64,000 nucleotides of DNA from Durusdinium trenchii (lineage: Eukaryota; Sar; Dinophyceae; Suessiales; Symbiodiniaceae): assembly GCA_963970005.1 (NCBI GenBank), contig CAXAMN010018458.1, positions 29,987 to 93,986 of the forward strand, given 5' to 3'. The position numbers and the translations under genes are program-made. The notes under the pieces were generated by a model, which searched no databases, had not been told where the DNA came from, and worked only from the letters and a program-made list of their open reading frames with translations. Shown here one piece after another: positions 1 through 13,300 of this stretch (positions are counted from its first letter, which is position 1; each line of letters starts with the position of its first letter).

Positions 1-222
1 TTTCTGGGGAGAGCATAGGGTACTATCACGAACCTGCGTTCTTGTGTTTGGCCGCGAATTCAAAGTCCTGAAAACACGAGATACCAACTCCCCAAACAAG
101 GCATGCCACGCAATTCTTCAACTTTCACGAGCAAGCATCATCCAACAACAAAAGGCCTTTCCAGTTCGTCCATCCCTCAAAATCTGTCGTCCAGTTCCGG
201 ACCTCCCCGCTACAGGTACCAC

Positions 223-304
223 CCCGCTGCAGGTCGACGCCGACCGAGAAAGACGCCTCCAACACAGCCGCAGCGGCTTCGCCGGAGCTCTTCGCTTCCA
301 GCTC
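223..304 (-). CDS. Candidate internal exon, unknown protein
   Basis: I do not recognise the product. On the minus strand a CCAAG|GAG acceptor opens an 82-bp frame that begins ELEAKSSGEAAAAVLEASF and ends next to a possible GT donor near CAGCGG. The alanine/glutamate-rich reading, the AG|G acceptor and the orientation shared with the two assigned host genes favour a real exon. It would lie 3' of the glycosyltransferase gene and belong to another gene, most of which is outside the window. No partner exon was found. Confidence 0.3.
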
Positions 305-2370
305 CTTGGCGAAGGAAAACGACGCCAAATCTCGAGGGCAGCCGGGGGTGGACCTGAATGTTGCGCCAAGGGGAAGACTCCGAAGGACCGAGTTTCCTGT
401 CATCTGCCCCCCCCCCGTTTCAATCTGTTGATTGGACAAAACCTGGGAAGGCCATCTATGCGTTTCGTGCCCGCCTTGAGCAGTGCCAACTTCTTGTTTC
501 GCCGCCGGTGGAAGGCTTCCACCTGGCCCAAAACCGAGCGCATCCAAGCCATGCACCCTGGGTCATTTCATCACTTGAAACTCTCATCTGATTGGTGGTG
601 CTTGAAAAGTATCAGTCAGTGGATTCAATCCTGCCAAGTAAAGGTTGAATATAAACAATCTGAAACCACCACCCAGTCAGACTGTGATGACAGGGGGTGT
701 TGAGTCCCTCCAAAATGTTAGAATCGAGGTAGCCAGGGTAAAGCTCAAACATTCCCAGCTGACGATAGCAAACTTCACCCCATCCACTGCCATCCACCCT
801 CCAAACAAACAAACAAATGACAAAGTCCAACCGGATGTCAGGTCTTTGGAAAACTGGATGGTCCCCAAACACACTGATGGCATCGTTGATGTTCTCCAAA
901 GGAGTGGTGCGAGCCAGTACCTTCTCGTTTGGCTGGCTTGCCATTCTCGACGTGCAGCAGTTGATTCTGAATTCCCCCCAATAAGAAAGAACTAACATCC
1001 ACCATTCTGGATGAAGCGACGGAGAGGGAACCCCTTAGAAATACTCCAACTCGGACGGTTCCCACCCGCTCTCACATCGGGAAAAAGACAGACCTTCGGC
1101 ACCTGGAAAGCAGCGATGGGCGGAAGGGGAAGGGGAGGGACTGATGTGGTGGAACCATGTGGAACCTAAGGGCTCACTGAGACAGAAACCACATCCTGAT
1201 CCCATCCCGGTCCTCAGAAACCACATCCTGCCGGACGATGTGGACGAAGTCAGCGGAGGCGCGTCACGCGATGCCGTGCGCGCCTCCGCTTGGTGCTGCA
1301 AATGGATCTTCACAACCTCGGATTGGGGTGCCAAATGGGTGCGGTGTGGGTGATGGTCTCATCAAACACCGACGTCGAACGAAGAGATTCCTGAACATCC
1401 ATGAGCGTAATATATTACAGTAATATTTGTTGAGCAGCTGGGTGCTTGATGTCAGGGGTTTGTGATGGTTTGTGAAGAAGTTGAACTGAATGATTATTCT
1501 TCCCCTCGCACCCAGCCGGAGCCTAACTTCCTCAACCTAAGCTTAGAGTATACTGTAAGGCAAGGTAGGCAAGGAGCCCTATACAAATGCAATTCATTCA
1601 ATTCAGGTGTCATAGAGCGCTTGTTTGTGCGCTTTTGTGTGTTTTCGCCCAAGCTTTTTCGATCCCAAGATGCCATCTGCGCCTTCTGCGTTGCTTCTTC
1701 ACTTCCCAGCAGGATGATGCTGTCCAGTTCCTCCCGCCACAGCTGAGCACATGTCAGGGGGCAACCATTGGAAGGCTTTTGGTTCTTTTTGATAGGTTTT
1801 TTGGAAGGATTGCTGTGGAGCAACCTTTGGTCACGAGTCGATTGGAGTGTCTTTGCTGTCAGCAACTCCTGCGTGGGCCTCAAAATCATCAATTGGTGCT
1901 GCGCTCCCTCTCTCTCTCTCTCGATCGAGGGAGTGCAACCTTAATTTGATGCAGGCAAACTCTGTACCCTATAGGGCTCCAAGTGACTTCTGAGAAGGTG
2001 TTTGGGGTGGGTTTGGAGGATTCAAATACCTTTTGAGTAGGCACTTGGAGCGCTAGGTGTATGCGCTAGGTGTATGCTAGGTAACTGGCAGAACCTGGAC
2101 GACATACTGTACGGTGTTTTTTCTTCAAAAGCCACTTGCGCTACCCAAGCACTGATACAGTGAAAGCTTGCTTGATTTGAGACTCGAGACCAGGTGAGTG
2201 GTAAGGGGCTTTTGATGGCTTTTGGAACATCAAGGATGCCACATTCTGATTGAATGGTATCCTTTCAACGAAAAACGTTGACAAATCAAGACTCCCACAG
2301 TCAGGGTTGGTGGTGGTCAGCTCAGTGGAACAACCATCCCGGAAAGATTGAACATCAACATGTCCCTGGA

Positions 2371-2439
2371 CCTTCAAAGGGGTGTCCAATGGAGATCCCT
2401 AGGTAGTGTAGGGGCTTCCATTGGTGACCCCTTTGAAGG
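2371..2439. repeat. Short hairpin repeat (CCTTCAAAGG arms), copy 1
   Basis: The arms are CCTTCAAAGGGGTGTCC and GACCCCTTTGAAGG around a core containing CCTAGGTAGTGTAGG. A near-identical copy in the opposite overall orientation lies at 35761-35831, which marks this as a dispersed MITE-like hairpin rather than a chance palindrome. A related, more degenerate copy is at 41553-41638. Confidence 0.75.
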
Positions 2440-3485
2440 TGCTGGTCTGAGTGAATTCTATAGGAATTTCATCTTTGCATGTCAACCTCGTTTCGGCACC
2501 CCAGGGTTCTTCGCTCGTTTCGGCACGCGCGCGGTGGCTTTGCACTCCGCGGGGTCCTGGACCACTACGCCGTTGCCTCCGGAGGGGCTTTGCACTCCGG
2601 GCGTGGCCAAGTGCAGCGCGCTCAGCGAGCGGATTTGCTCCAAGCAACCACCTGGTGAGGTCGTTGGAGTGGAGGTCACGGTCGTTAGAGTCACATGTCG
2701 AGGGTGCAAAGCAGGGGGGCTTGGACAAACCTTCACCTTTGAGGGGCCCCACAGGATCCCATAACTCTTGGGGTAGGCCCATGATCTGGAGGGGGTAGCG
2801 ATCACCAAAGGCTGCGTGGCCTGCACTGTTGGTCTTGTGTTTCTGGAGGTGACGAATCGTGATGACTCCCAAAAGGTCGAGGCAACATGCTCAACGACCT
2901 GATCAACTCAACTTGAGGCGGTCATCTGGAATTTTGCCATGTTCATTAATGTTCCCATATTTTCCTCACGAACCACAGAAAACAACAACAGCAACATCAT
3001 TCCCCAAACCCCAAATTTAGGGGATTCACCGTGATTCACCCAGGCTTCCCCTGCCCGGAGCGGGCCCCTCGTGGCCCGGGGCTCCGGGCGGCAGTCGCTT
3101 AAGGAGAGCCACTTCCGCAGAGCCGGTTCCACCTGGTTTTGCCGGGCCGAAAGGCCCATGGGATCCGTAAGCAAACGCCAACACCGTGGGACCCAGGTGT
3201 TCATCGGTTCCAAAGGCAGCTGAAGGGAAAGGCTTATAGCCAGCTGAAGGAACAGAAGGCTTCCAGCTTCCAACAAGGGGTTTCTGGTGGTTTCTGAGTC
3301 CGTCGCTAGCTGATCCTCAAAAGAACAAATGCCCTAAACCCTGAGCTTCAATGGTTTCCTCCTTCAAGAAAACCATTATATACAGTAATAAGCGGCCATG
3401 TAGAGTATATAATGGGGCAAAAAGGTCAAACAGTAGCCAAAGAGAATTCACAGATCGATGAACAGCACATCAAACAAAAAACCAA

Positions 3486-3582
3486 ACAACCTTTAGGGCT
3501 CCAACCATATCCTTAGAACGTGGTTAGATCCCCTTGGCACCCATCCCAACCACCGAACCGAAACAGAGGTGGGGCAGGAGCC
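3486..3582 (+). repeat. 97-bp direct repeat, copy 1
   Basis: This stretch starts ACAACCTTTAGGGCTCCAAC and ends at a purine-rich GGTGGGGCAGGAG. It recurs in the same orientation at 4966-5062 with few differences. It is non-coding, and origin by transposition or local duplication is unresolved. Confidence 0.75.
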
Positions 3583-4965
3583 CAAACGGGAACATCCACC
3601 CTGAAGCGCACGACGCTCCGGGCGAGGAGCCTTTGCGCCGGTCGGGCGTTCGACCACGGTCGCACCCCGGGAGCACGGGGGAGCACCCGCCTCCACGGCG
3701 ACGCGTGTGAAGGCCAAGGGGTTCAAACTCATCTCCTGACTCTTGGCCCGGATGGCCTGGCGAGATCGCAAGATGAGACGAGAGCACAGGCATGGAAGAA
3801 AGACGCATCCTCATCCAAGAAAGCGGCCCCGTTGCATGAGCATTTTCCACAAACAGGATCAAACAGGCAGTTGTTCCCTTTCATGGCTCTTCTTGGCGTA
3901 AGATGCTGTGTTGAATCAAGTTGCATCAAGTTCCAAACCTGAACCGGACGGTGTGACTGGTTCATGCATCATACGGTGACCAGGACCTCGGGACCTCTAG
4001 TGACCTCTAGAGGCTGGCTCGTGCTCGAAAGCGCCCAGGGACCCAGCAGGTTCTTGGGGTTTTGTGACACCTTCTTCTTGAGGCTCGAGTTGAATGAAGC
4101 TTCCCTTTAGCCTCCGAGCAGTGCCCATGACACACCCTCCGGTCGATGGAAAAAGACGTTCGACAGGCCGCCGCTGCCGAGAGCTGCCGCAGCTTTGGTG
4201 GGCTGAATGGGAGGCGTGTGTATAAGGAAAAAGACTACAGTAGTCACACAAGCAACCCTAGCCGACACCCACACACAAAAAAACTCTTTACTCTTTCATG
4301 AAGTGAAAGATCCAACGTCGCTTCCTGCGAAGCAAACGTGCCACTTCCGAAGCTGTTCTAGCTGAAGTCGACGCCTGGGTACAGTTGATTCCCCAATCCA
4401 GGAACTGGAATAAAGATCCCACCCAACAGTTCCATACCAACTCGATCACTCGATACCACCACTGTTCCACGTCACTCGATCTTCACTGGGTCCATGGTCC
4501 GGTGACCCGACCGGTCCCCCCGGCCGAACGCTTCGGACCGAACACGGTGGGCGGTCGGCAGGTCGAATGCCTTCGGGTGGTGCATGAAAGACCTGCCTTC
4601 CAATAGCCCGCCAGGAAAATGAGGCGTGGATCAATCACAGAAAGCAGCGCAAATGAAACCCCTAATAATCCCTAATATACAAATCTAACTATAATATCTT
4701 TGGCGACTTGGGGTGTCCAGTTTCACCGGGTTTCACCTCGGCTTTACGCTCGCTTCGCTCCATCTTCGATGGTTCCCGCCGTCTTCACAGCCTCGCCTCG
4801 ATGGGCACGGTGACTTCACCCTGCCCCGAGACGTAGCATCGAGCGACTTCACCTGACTCCTGGGCACACCGTCCCAAGCGGCAGCACTTCCACGACAAGA
4901 CAGTAACCGTAGGGCGACTTCACCATCTCCTCGGGTTCAGTGTTAGACCCCCCCATATCCTTAGA

Positions 4966-5062
4966 ACAACCTTTAGGGCTCCAACCAGATCCTTAGAACG
5001 TGGTTAGACCCCCCTGGCACCCATCCCAACCACCGAACCGAAACGGAGGTGGGACAGGAGCC
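4966..5062 (+). repeat. 97-bp direct repeat, copy 2
   Basis: Second copy of the repeat at 3486-3582, in the same orientation and about 1.48 kb away. The shared blocks are CAACCTTTAGGGCTCCAACC and ACCCATCCCAACCACCGAAC. Confidence 0.75.
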
Positions 5063-5267
5063 TTAGGGCTCATGGAATGCAACACACACAACCACCAAAG
5101 TCGTCCCTTTCAAACGCTTCCAGCTTGGCCAGGAAACTTCTGCTCTTTCAGTCTCCCCAAGGGTTCGGCCACTCCCTCTGGGCGACCCTTGGGAATTGTG
5201 GATTGAGCGTTTTCATGGTGTAATCCCCGAGGTCGGTGGTTTGGTAGTGGACCCCCCATCATACCCA

Positions 5268-5361
5268 AACACTCCATGGGACTGCCATATATGCCGATCA
5301 ATTGGGGTGGTTTGGGGGGTCAATGTAGGCATATATGGCCCTACATGGAGTGTCTGGGATA
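5268..5361. repeat. MITE-like inverted repeat (CACTCCATG...CATGGAGTG)
   Basis: The arms are AACACTCCATGGGACTGCCA and a matching CATATATGGCCCTACATGGAGTGT around a GGGTGGTTTGGGGGGTCAATG core. Related copies or parts occur near 15861-15905, 23393-23470, 28682-28745, 32620-32650 and 36640-36792, so this is a dispersed family in the host DNA. It carries no coding capacity. Confidence 0.7.
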
Positions 5362-7347
5362 TGATCTAACCAGTACTGGTGCCAGTGCCCCTCGAACCTC
5401 TGAAACCACTGGCCTCCTCACCCTGTTCACCCCCCAACTCAGGACCTCTTCCTCCAACTCACGACCTCTCCTCATGGGCCACCATCCACGCCTGGCACCA
5501 GCATGCTGGACACTCGGACGTGGCCAGGCGCACCTCCACCTGAAGGGCGCGGCTTTTGGTGCGGTGCCCTACATGGGACTGGAAGATGGAGACCATCCAA
5601 ACCCTCCAAAGACCTCTGAAAATTGGTACAAGCACATCTTTCGACCAGGACCCCCAAGGGGTGGTTAATGGACACGCCTCGGCCTCTTCCGGGCTATTCA
5701 TGGACACCCCTTAGATGGTCCTGGCACTAGGGTCATGTCATGTCCCATGTTCTAGGATACTTGAAGTCGGGTCCAGGTACCTACATTGAGTCTTTTCAAC
5801 CACCCAAGCTGGTTGGGAATATGCCAGGTGACAGGTGCATCCTTTTCGTAGGCCAACCCGTCCCCGCCTCCGCGTTCTCCACGAAAGAGGTTCCTGCTGC
5901 ACTCTTGGCTCGTGGGCGAACGTGACTGCAGGGCACTTCCCGTGAGGGCCACACGCCCTTGTCGAAGGCCACCCAAGCCTCTGCACGTGTTTGGTTTCTG
6001 CACGTGTTTCAGCTGGGTGGAAGATCCGCAGAACGTGAATATGCAATGCATCTTCCGACCTTTTTCTCGGCTAGCCCTGTTGGCCGCGGTATTCCGCTGC
6101 CAGCGCAGCTGTTCAGAGTGGCTGGACACCTGACATGTCATCTGCAGCAGTGCCAGCCATCAAAACAATGCGCCAATGTACAGCGCAGGCTTGAGGACGG
6201 AGGTGGGCCTGACTCGACAATATTCCTTCTCGGCCCAATGGCGAATTCTGCTGTTGCCAAACTGCCCCCGCCCCACATGCTCTTTAGAACACGCTGCTTA
6301 AACAAGTGTCTTGAAACGATCAAAGCTTGGACACTAAATGAATTATATTGCGGCATTGCATCGCTTAACTTCAAAACCTCAGCCACTGCCATCACTTCCA
6401 CTTCAGGCACCTCCCAGCTTCCTCTCCTCCCCCAGCACTTTCCCAGCATCGGCTGCTTCAACTTTCAGCTCCCAAAGCAACGGCTGAAGCCGCGGCATGG
6501 CTTCCCGCTGATGCTTCGTTGGCCAGGGGTGCGGAAGATGAAGACTCCTTGATGGGACGTGTTTTCGGGTGGTCCCATCATATATGCCGCCCCAGACAGA
6601 CCCCACCACCCCAGGCCTGATCGGCAAATATCGCATACATGGAGTGCAAGATCACCAACTTACCATGTACTGCATACTGCTTCCATCATTGGCATTCCTC
6701 AGCCCCCTCCGTGTTCGAAGTGGCAATGGCATGTAAAGGTACATTAATGAAGTTCATATAGGTCAGGGATCCTTCAGTCTGGTTTTCACCCAATCATCCT
6801 GGAACGAGAATTCCGGGGGGTCAAACACGGAGTTCTATCTGGGACCTTCCAATATCTTCCAATAAGCATCGCCATCACACTATGCATCACCGACGCTCGC
6901 AGCTCCCTATGCCGACACGGATGAAGAAGCCTGTCTGTAGAGCCTGCAGAATCTGCCTACTTCGAAGATGATTGTAACAATGCTCCGACGTTTCCCGGGC
7001 ATCAAATGGCATCAACCAACCTCTTCTTGCACCGATTACGTGAGGAACGAACAGGAACCACCTCAGCCTGGATTGGTTTCGTGGAGTCATTGCCACCAAA
7101 CAAGAGAGTGGAAAGCATGGACATGGCGGTTTGAAGCCGACGTCACCAGCCACTACTACCCGCCGCGAAGCGGTCGGACGGCTCACCTATGCTCCAGTTA
7201 GACCGATCCTTTGGGGTGTGGAGAAAAGGGGCAAGCGCCACCCAAGCACCAACCACCGGGCGTGACCGTGGTTGCTATGTTTGAAGCTGACAGTGATGCC
7301 CCTGAGACATGTCTTCCACCCATGTCTTCCTTCCCAGCTCAGGCATG

Positions 7348-10300
7348 CTAAGGCCGTTGGCTACAGTAGCCGTTTCTCATTAAGCTTCTGCCAAGTTTCT
7401 TCTCCACCCAGTCAGCCAAATGCACAGCTCCACTGGGTTCACTCTTCAATTTCTCCGCCAGCCCCGCGGCACGCTGAGCGAGGAAGCGGTCGTTGGACAG
7501 GCGGAGGAAAGCACTGACCAACATGTCCTGCTGCTGAAATTGGGCAGTTGCACCCGGTAACCCGAAAATGGACCACACTGGCTCTAAACATTGTTCCTCT
7601 TGAGCCCCCTACAGTCTACAGGCTTTCACTATTTACACGATGTTTCGCTGCTTCACTTACCGCGGTGCTTGGCGTGTGGTGTTGATTGGCTGGTTGATCG
7701 TTTGGTCGGTGGCTTGCTTGCTTGATCTTGCTTGCATGGTTGCGTGGTGTTGGTTGCTTCTCCTTTTCCATCTTTCCTCCACCTTTCTCCCACCTCTCGC
7801 GTTCTCTCGGGACCTTCCTCGTGGTTCCTCGTGTTTGCGAGCTCCGTTCGCGAGCTCCGCTCGAGACCAGTCCCGAGTCCCGACCGTGACGACGCGTCGT
7901 CGACCGATGTGAAGGGCAACTCGATGTGTGGAGAGTGGTGCTTTTTTCCCCCCAAACAGTCCTACAGAGGTTAAGTGACCTTACAGGACCCTACTGGGGT
8001 ACCTATAGGATAGTCTATAGGGTTCTTCAACCTCTGCTGGGTGTGGGCACACTTTTTGGGGTTCTTACGGTAGGTGAAAAGCAGCTGTGCTTAGATCGCT
8101 GTTTTGTTATCCATGTTTTGTTCACGGTGGTTTCAAGCATATTCCAGGCACTGCACATGCACGGATCTAGAGGGATCTATAGGGTCTTTTTGGAACACCG
8201 ACGCCAAAACGTCCTCATCCACCTTGGAAATGATCTGCTGGAGATTGATACCCACCTCCAGCTTCCTTGGATCTGAGGTGCCAAGATCCTTTGCCTATCT
8301 GGGGAGGTTCCAAAAAAATCTGGAAAAAGGATAAAAAAGGCCAATGAACCAAACTCTAAAACATGCCAATCCCGTATCAATCAAGTGTTCCAAGTGTTTG
8401 GGATTCATCAAATAGCATCACAAGACATCCTCGGCTAACGTCAACTTGTTGAAAACCAGCCAAACAATGAACACAAACAAAATTTGAAAGATGGCAAAGA
8501 CTTGGAACCAGCCAAATATTCAACAAATCCGCCAACCAAATCCCCAATATGGGGCCCACTTTTTAGCAAAGCAACATCCACACATTCACCTGAACACTGA
8601 AACACTCCTCCTGCTCCTCCTCCTCATCATCATCACCCAGGACCTTTAAAGTCAGACACCAAGACTTTCACTTTGAGCCGGACTCCAACGGCTCTTGGAC
8701 CCCACCTGACCCCATCCTCCCCATCCGCCACACGCCCAGTGTCTCCATGTATTCGGCCCACCAAGGCTGATCCCAGGCCACCGGCGCGATAGCTCCCGGG
8801 ATCCCCGCCAAGGCCACAGCGCCTACGGTGTTGGCGCCGCCATGGTAGAGAGCACCGCAGCAGCGGGGCAAGAGCCAAGCGTGGGGTGCCTCCTCCAAGT
8901 GATAGACGTGGGCATCCGCAAAGGCTTTCCTTGAAATTCGGTGTTCCGTGTTTTGGTGGTTGGGCCGTGGTTTGGGGCCAAAAGAACCAGACTTGAAGGG
9001 CGATAGAAGCCCAGATCTGGTGATTGAGAATGATTTGGATAAAGGTTTCCCCAGTTTCACCCACAAAAAAATATAGGCCTTTCGCCAGGTGTTATGGGGT
9101 CTGTATTTTGAGCCGTTGGGAGGGTGCAATGCTCTGGACCGAAAACTAAGCTGCCAGTTGATTCTCCAGGTCTCAGTTCTTCAAAGTCCTCCGCCTGCGA
9201 ATCCAGGCAATGAGGACCAATCCCCGCCCATCCACCTGCCATGACGCAGCGGACGCCTGCCTTCTTCACTGCTCGGAGGAGCTTCTCAGTGGCCTGACCC
9301 GGATGGCCCACACATAAGGAGCCGAAACCCACCTCGGCGAGGAGATCATGCTGCGTCCGTGCTGCGTCAATATGCCTTTCAGATCTTACAGGAGAGTTGA
9401 GATCTGAAAGACCGCAAAAAGAACAGAACGGTGCCACACTTTTAAAGATGTATGTTCGGATCCTGATGGAGACGGAGTATGCAAAGTTCACAGGGAGTTC
9501 CCTTTGTCTGCTGCAAGATTTTAATTTAAGGTCTGTCAAACATCTCAAATCCCCCTCAAATGCTCCATCTAAGCAAGCATGCCCATGGCCTACGTTCATC
9601 ACTGATTCATCACCAAACCACAAAGTGGGGCTTCCAGATTGACTTACATGAAAGGACCTGGGCGTTTTTTGAAGTTCTGGAAGAGGTCTTACCAGGAGTC
9701 ACAAAGGGGTGGTGTTTAGTTGCCAAGTGGATCATGGGCACCCCTAACCTCCATTAAGCACCCCTTTGTGACTGCTGGTATGGCAATATTCAGTTGGGTC
9801 CGATCACAGGTCCACCATCCCATTGGACTTGATGAGTCATGAGTCGTTTGGGCACCATCTCGCAGGCCTTCTACAAACGCGGGTCTTCTTGAAGTTGGGC
9901 CTTCCTACAGTAACAAGTCAATACACAAACAAGAAGCACCAACCAACGTAAAACACAAAACATCTGAATGGCTGCGGGTCAAAATAAATCCGGAGCAATG
10001 CCAACGTGACCAGAAAGTAACATCAATGCCGATCTGTGTCGTTAGTTGCTACTTGCTGGTGCTCTTTGACCCCCAGCCACCGCTAAAGCCGTGACAGCCA
10101 CATATACAGGTTTCTCTTCCCCACAAGCACTCAAGAAGGCCACAAGCTCCGGTGGAGCATCGTAGGAGAGAGAGGCGTCTGCCAGGTAGCCCGTCTGCTG
10201 GGCATAGGGAAACTGCTCTTGAAAACCCAGCGGTTCCGGAAGCAAGGCGCTGCTCCTGGGATCGGCGCTTGGCGAGGGTCGAGGGTTGGCAAGCTGTCCT

Positions 10301-13300
10301 TCCATGTTAGTGGGTCAGAGTGCAAAAAAATGAATACATCCAAAGATTGGCCCGGGACATCCGGGCATGAAGAAGCGAACATCGGCAAACAACTAAGATA
10401 TCACCTCTGAGGCAGTAGGCAATTATCGCTCTTCTTTTTGTTGGTGGGGTGGTTTGGATCGTAAGCCTTGGCTGATGTGGGGAGTGAAGTTGCATCAGCC
10501 TCATGGCCACCCATCCTCTGCCCAATTCCACTAATTATAGGATGTCTGACTTACACCCCCAATCTTCTTTGGTGACCCACCTGGGTCCGCAAGTCGCGCA
10601 AGTCGCTTTGCGTGCAAAGCCAAAGGTGTTGGAAGCTTTGTTGGACCTGAATGATTCCAACACGTCGAATGCAGAAAAAGTAAACAACACATCCTGCACA
10701 AGGAGATGTGGACCAACCTTGAGGGAGTCCCATAGGAGCACTGTTGAACAATTGTGTCCACGAAGGGTACGAAATACTATATACTTCATATCCCCCCATA
10801 TAAGCAGAACTCTGTGTACATTAAGCTATATATAACACATCATGTGTATATATATATATATATCTATATATCGTATATATCTATATATTCATACCGTCCT
10901 CAATCACGGTGAAACACATGCACCATCCGCAACCAGGCACCAAGGAACTCAGGAACTCATGATGTGCAGAATATCCCGTCGGTTCCCATCAAGTGACCTT
11001 CAAATCAAAAAAAGGGGCAGAGTATCGCCTGACGTGTGGATAGAGCTGAGGGAGCCAGCTTCGCTGGAAGATCAAGTTTGCTTCTTTATGCTTTTTTAGA
11101 TGCTTTTGGCGGGGTAAGCAATCATCTCCAAATAAAAACAATTGTTGTCTACTGACTGGGTAGGGGATGGTCTCTCCCTCTCTCTCTCTCTCTTCAATGA
11201 CAATGTTCTCGTTGGTTGAGTATATCCAGTGCCTGCCAGTAGCTTTCCTACCCAAGAAATAGGCCGTGCAAAGGCCCAACAAAACCCGAAAGAGAAAGTC
11301 TATTTCAAGTCATGTGGTTTCAAGGGATGTATATACCTAAATCTCCAACCAAACCAGTGCCTTTTGTCTCTGACCAGTGCTTTCGACATGGCAAAGATCC
11401 GTGGTCCAACATGGTCTGCTTCCCTCGTCGGCCAGTCCCTCGCCTCTTCCGGGTTCGGTCCAAGCATCACCATTGTCCAAACAAGGACAACGGGACTGGC
11501 AACAGAATACCAAGCAAGTCTGGGGTGGTTGACCTGGGGTGCATGTAAGCAGTATGTATGTAAGACGATGTATATTAAGTAATTAATTATATTAGATAAT
11601 TTCGTGATATAAGTATGTATGCCTCTGCCAGTCCGATGGGGTGTCTAGGACTCATTCCAAGGTTCCAGCAATCCGCATGCGGAGCTGATTGGAAGATCGC
11701 TTGTGCCTCCTGAGCTGGGGAAGCGGATTTCTTTGCACCGTGCACGCTTGATATACAAATGGGGAAAACAAAGATGTGGTCTATAAACCTACCCTTAAGC
11801 ATGAACACCATGTATTGGATGGACAAGCAGTTTGTCAAAAGGTGTTCTTGAGATGCTTTTTGTGAGGGGGGGGTCATAATTATGTACTTTGGGAGCTGTC
11901 GAACAGTCAATATGAACGGGCCTTCCGTGCCCTTTCTCCAATATGCAACCTATTTTAGCAATGCCCAGCACTACGCCCTAGAAAAAGGTCTACAAATGGA
12001 CCGGGAGGGGTAAGTTGCATTTTCCACACCCCCTCCAAAATGTAACTTACAATAAAAAGGTCCCCCCCTGGCTTTGATTGCCTAAAGGGGGTGGAGATTT
12101 CTTCTTCGGTTGGATATCAGATCAAGAAAAGATTGACGTCTCGACATCCATGCGACACACACCAATTGGTCAAACACTGTCACAGGACAATTGGCCAAAC
12201 AAACCATATACCCCCGAGCCGTGAAGGACCGCGCTCCGGTCAAGGACTCGATCAATTGGAGTGGTGGAATTCCGGGGTCCAAATGTGCGCAAAAACGCAG
12301 CTGCCATACATGACCTGCAATGTTTTTCCGTGCTATAGCATACCGTATACTAATCTATCATGTACATCACATAATGTGTTATATAGTGTTGTAGCACGAG
12401 GGTGATTGAATTATTCAGAACTTCAGCACGGGGTGCAAGGCTTAGCGGCTTAGCGAACTGAGAATTGGCTTTCTCCCGTGATTCTCCTAATCGTCAGGAT
12501 CGAGGATAGGCTGTTGAAGTGTCAATGTCACACAACCTTTCATCAGCGTTCCAAGTCGCTGTAACATGTTCATAAGGTCGCAAGCCCCACTTGACACGCA
12601 AGCGGTTGAGCCGCTCAAATTCCTGTGCATGGATGTAGCTGTCCCAAATCCTCAGTGGAACCAGCAACCTGCTTTTGGAGACTCAAAAGTGGCGGGTGAT
12701 GACCTGTCGGAGTGTGCTGGAGTGTGGACAAGCCGCCTTATTTTTTTGAAAGGGGACATGGCCTGTGAAAACAACATGTAATCCTTGCCCCTGCTTGTTG
12801 GAAAGAGGACCACCCACTGAAAACAGTTGCCATCTGGTCAAGAAACAGTTTGTGAGCTTCCACGGGTCTTCCCACAAGACCCTCTTTGGCCAGTTGCTCC
12901 TGAGAGAAGAACACCGGCGGCTCCACTGCTGAGGGTAAAAATGGCTGGGTCACGGCATTGACCACGGGCAGTGAAAAGGCCTCCGCCACCACGTGCAAAG
13001 GAAGGAAACTCGGATGGCACACCAGCACATCTGCGCCTTAAAAGCGTTGGATTCCTTTTTGGGAGACAGGCCTTGGAAATGGCATGAACCTCCACCTCCA
13101 CTTCAAATGTTCCAACACCTCCGCAAACAGGTTGACCATCTACTTTGCTGGCAACTAGTGTTTCCTAGACCTACAAGATCCTACCAGCACCTTCATGTCG
13201 GGGTCACCTGGCTGGAAGCCACTACTAAGGGACCTCCAGCCAGGACACCCCGTTTTCAGGTCCAAATAAAAGTATAGACCACCTGGCTCCAAACGTGCGG

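Larger units (their letters stand above)
1..7347. other. Gene-poor region downstream of the glycosyltransferase gene
   Basis: No gene could be assigned here apart from one candidate exon near the left edge. Several GC-rich islands (about 2500-2620, 3030-3220, 3590-3715 and 4730-4930) read openly on the minus strand and may be single exons of unknown genes, but no homology or paired splice sites support them. The rest holds dispersed hairpins, a 97-bp direct repeat pair and a TC microsatellite at about 1907-1925. Confidence 0.5.

Noticed and set aside
44-703. A 219-codon plus-strand frame at the left edge.
   Set aside because: Low-complexity composition rich in Arg, Pro and Ser, no domain, and it overlaps a better minus-strand exon candidate at 223-304.
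3045-3220. Minus-strand GC-rich frames (for example AFGTDEHLGPTVLAFAYGS) as a possible exon.
   Set aside because: Two different frames look equally protein-like and no paired splice sites were found, so neither is supported.
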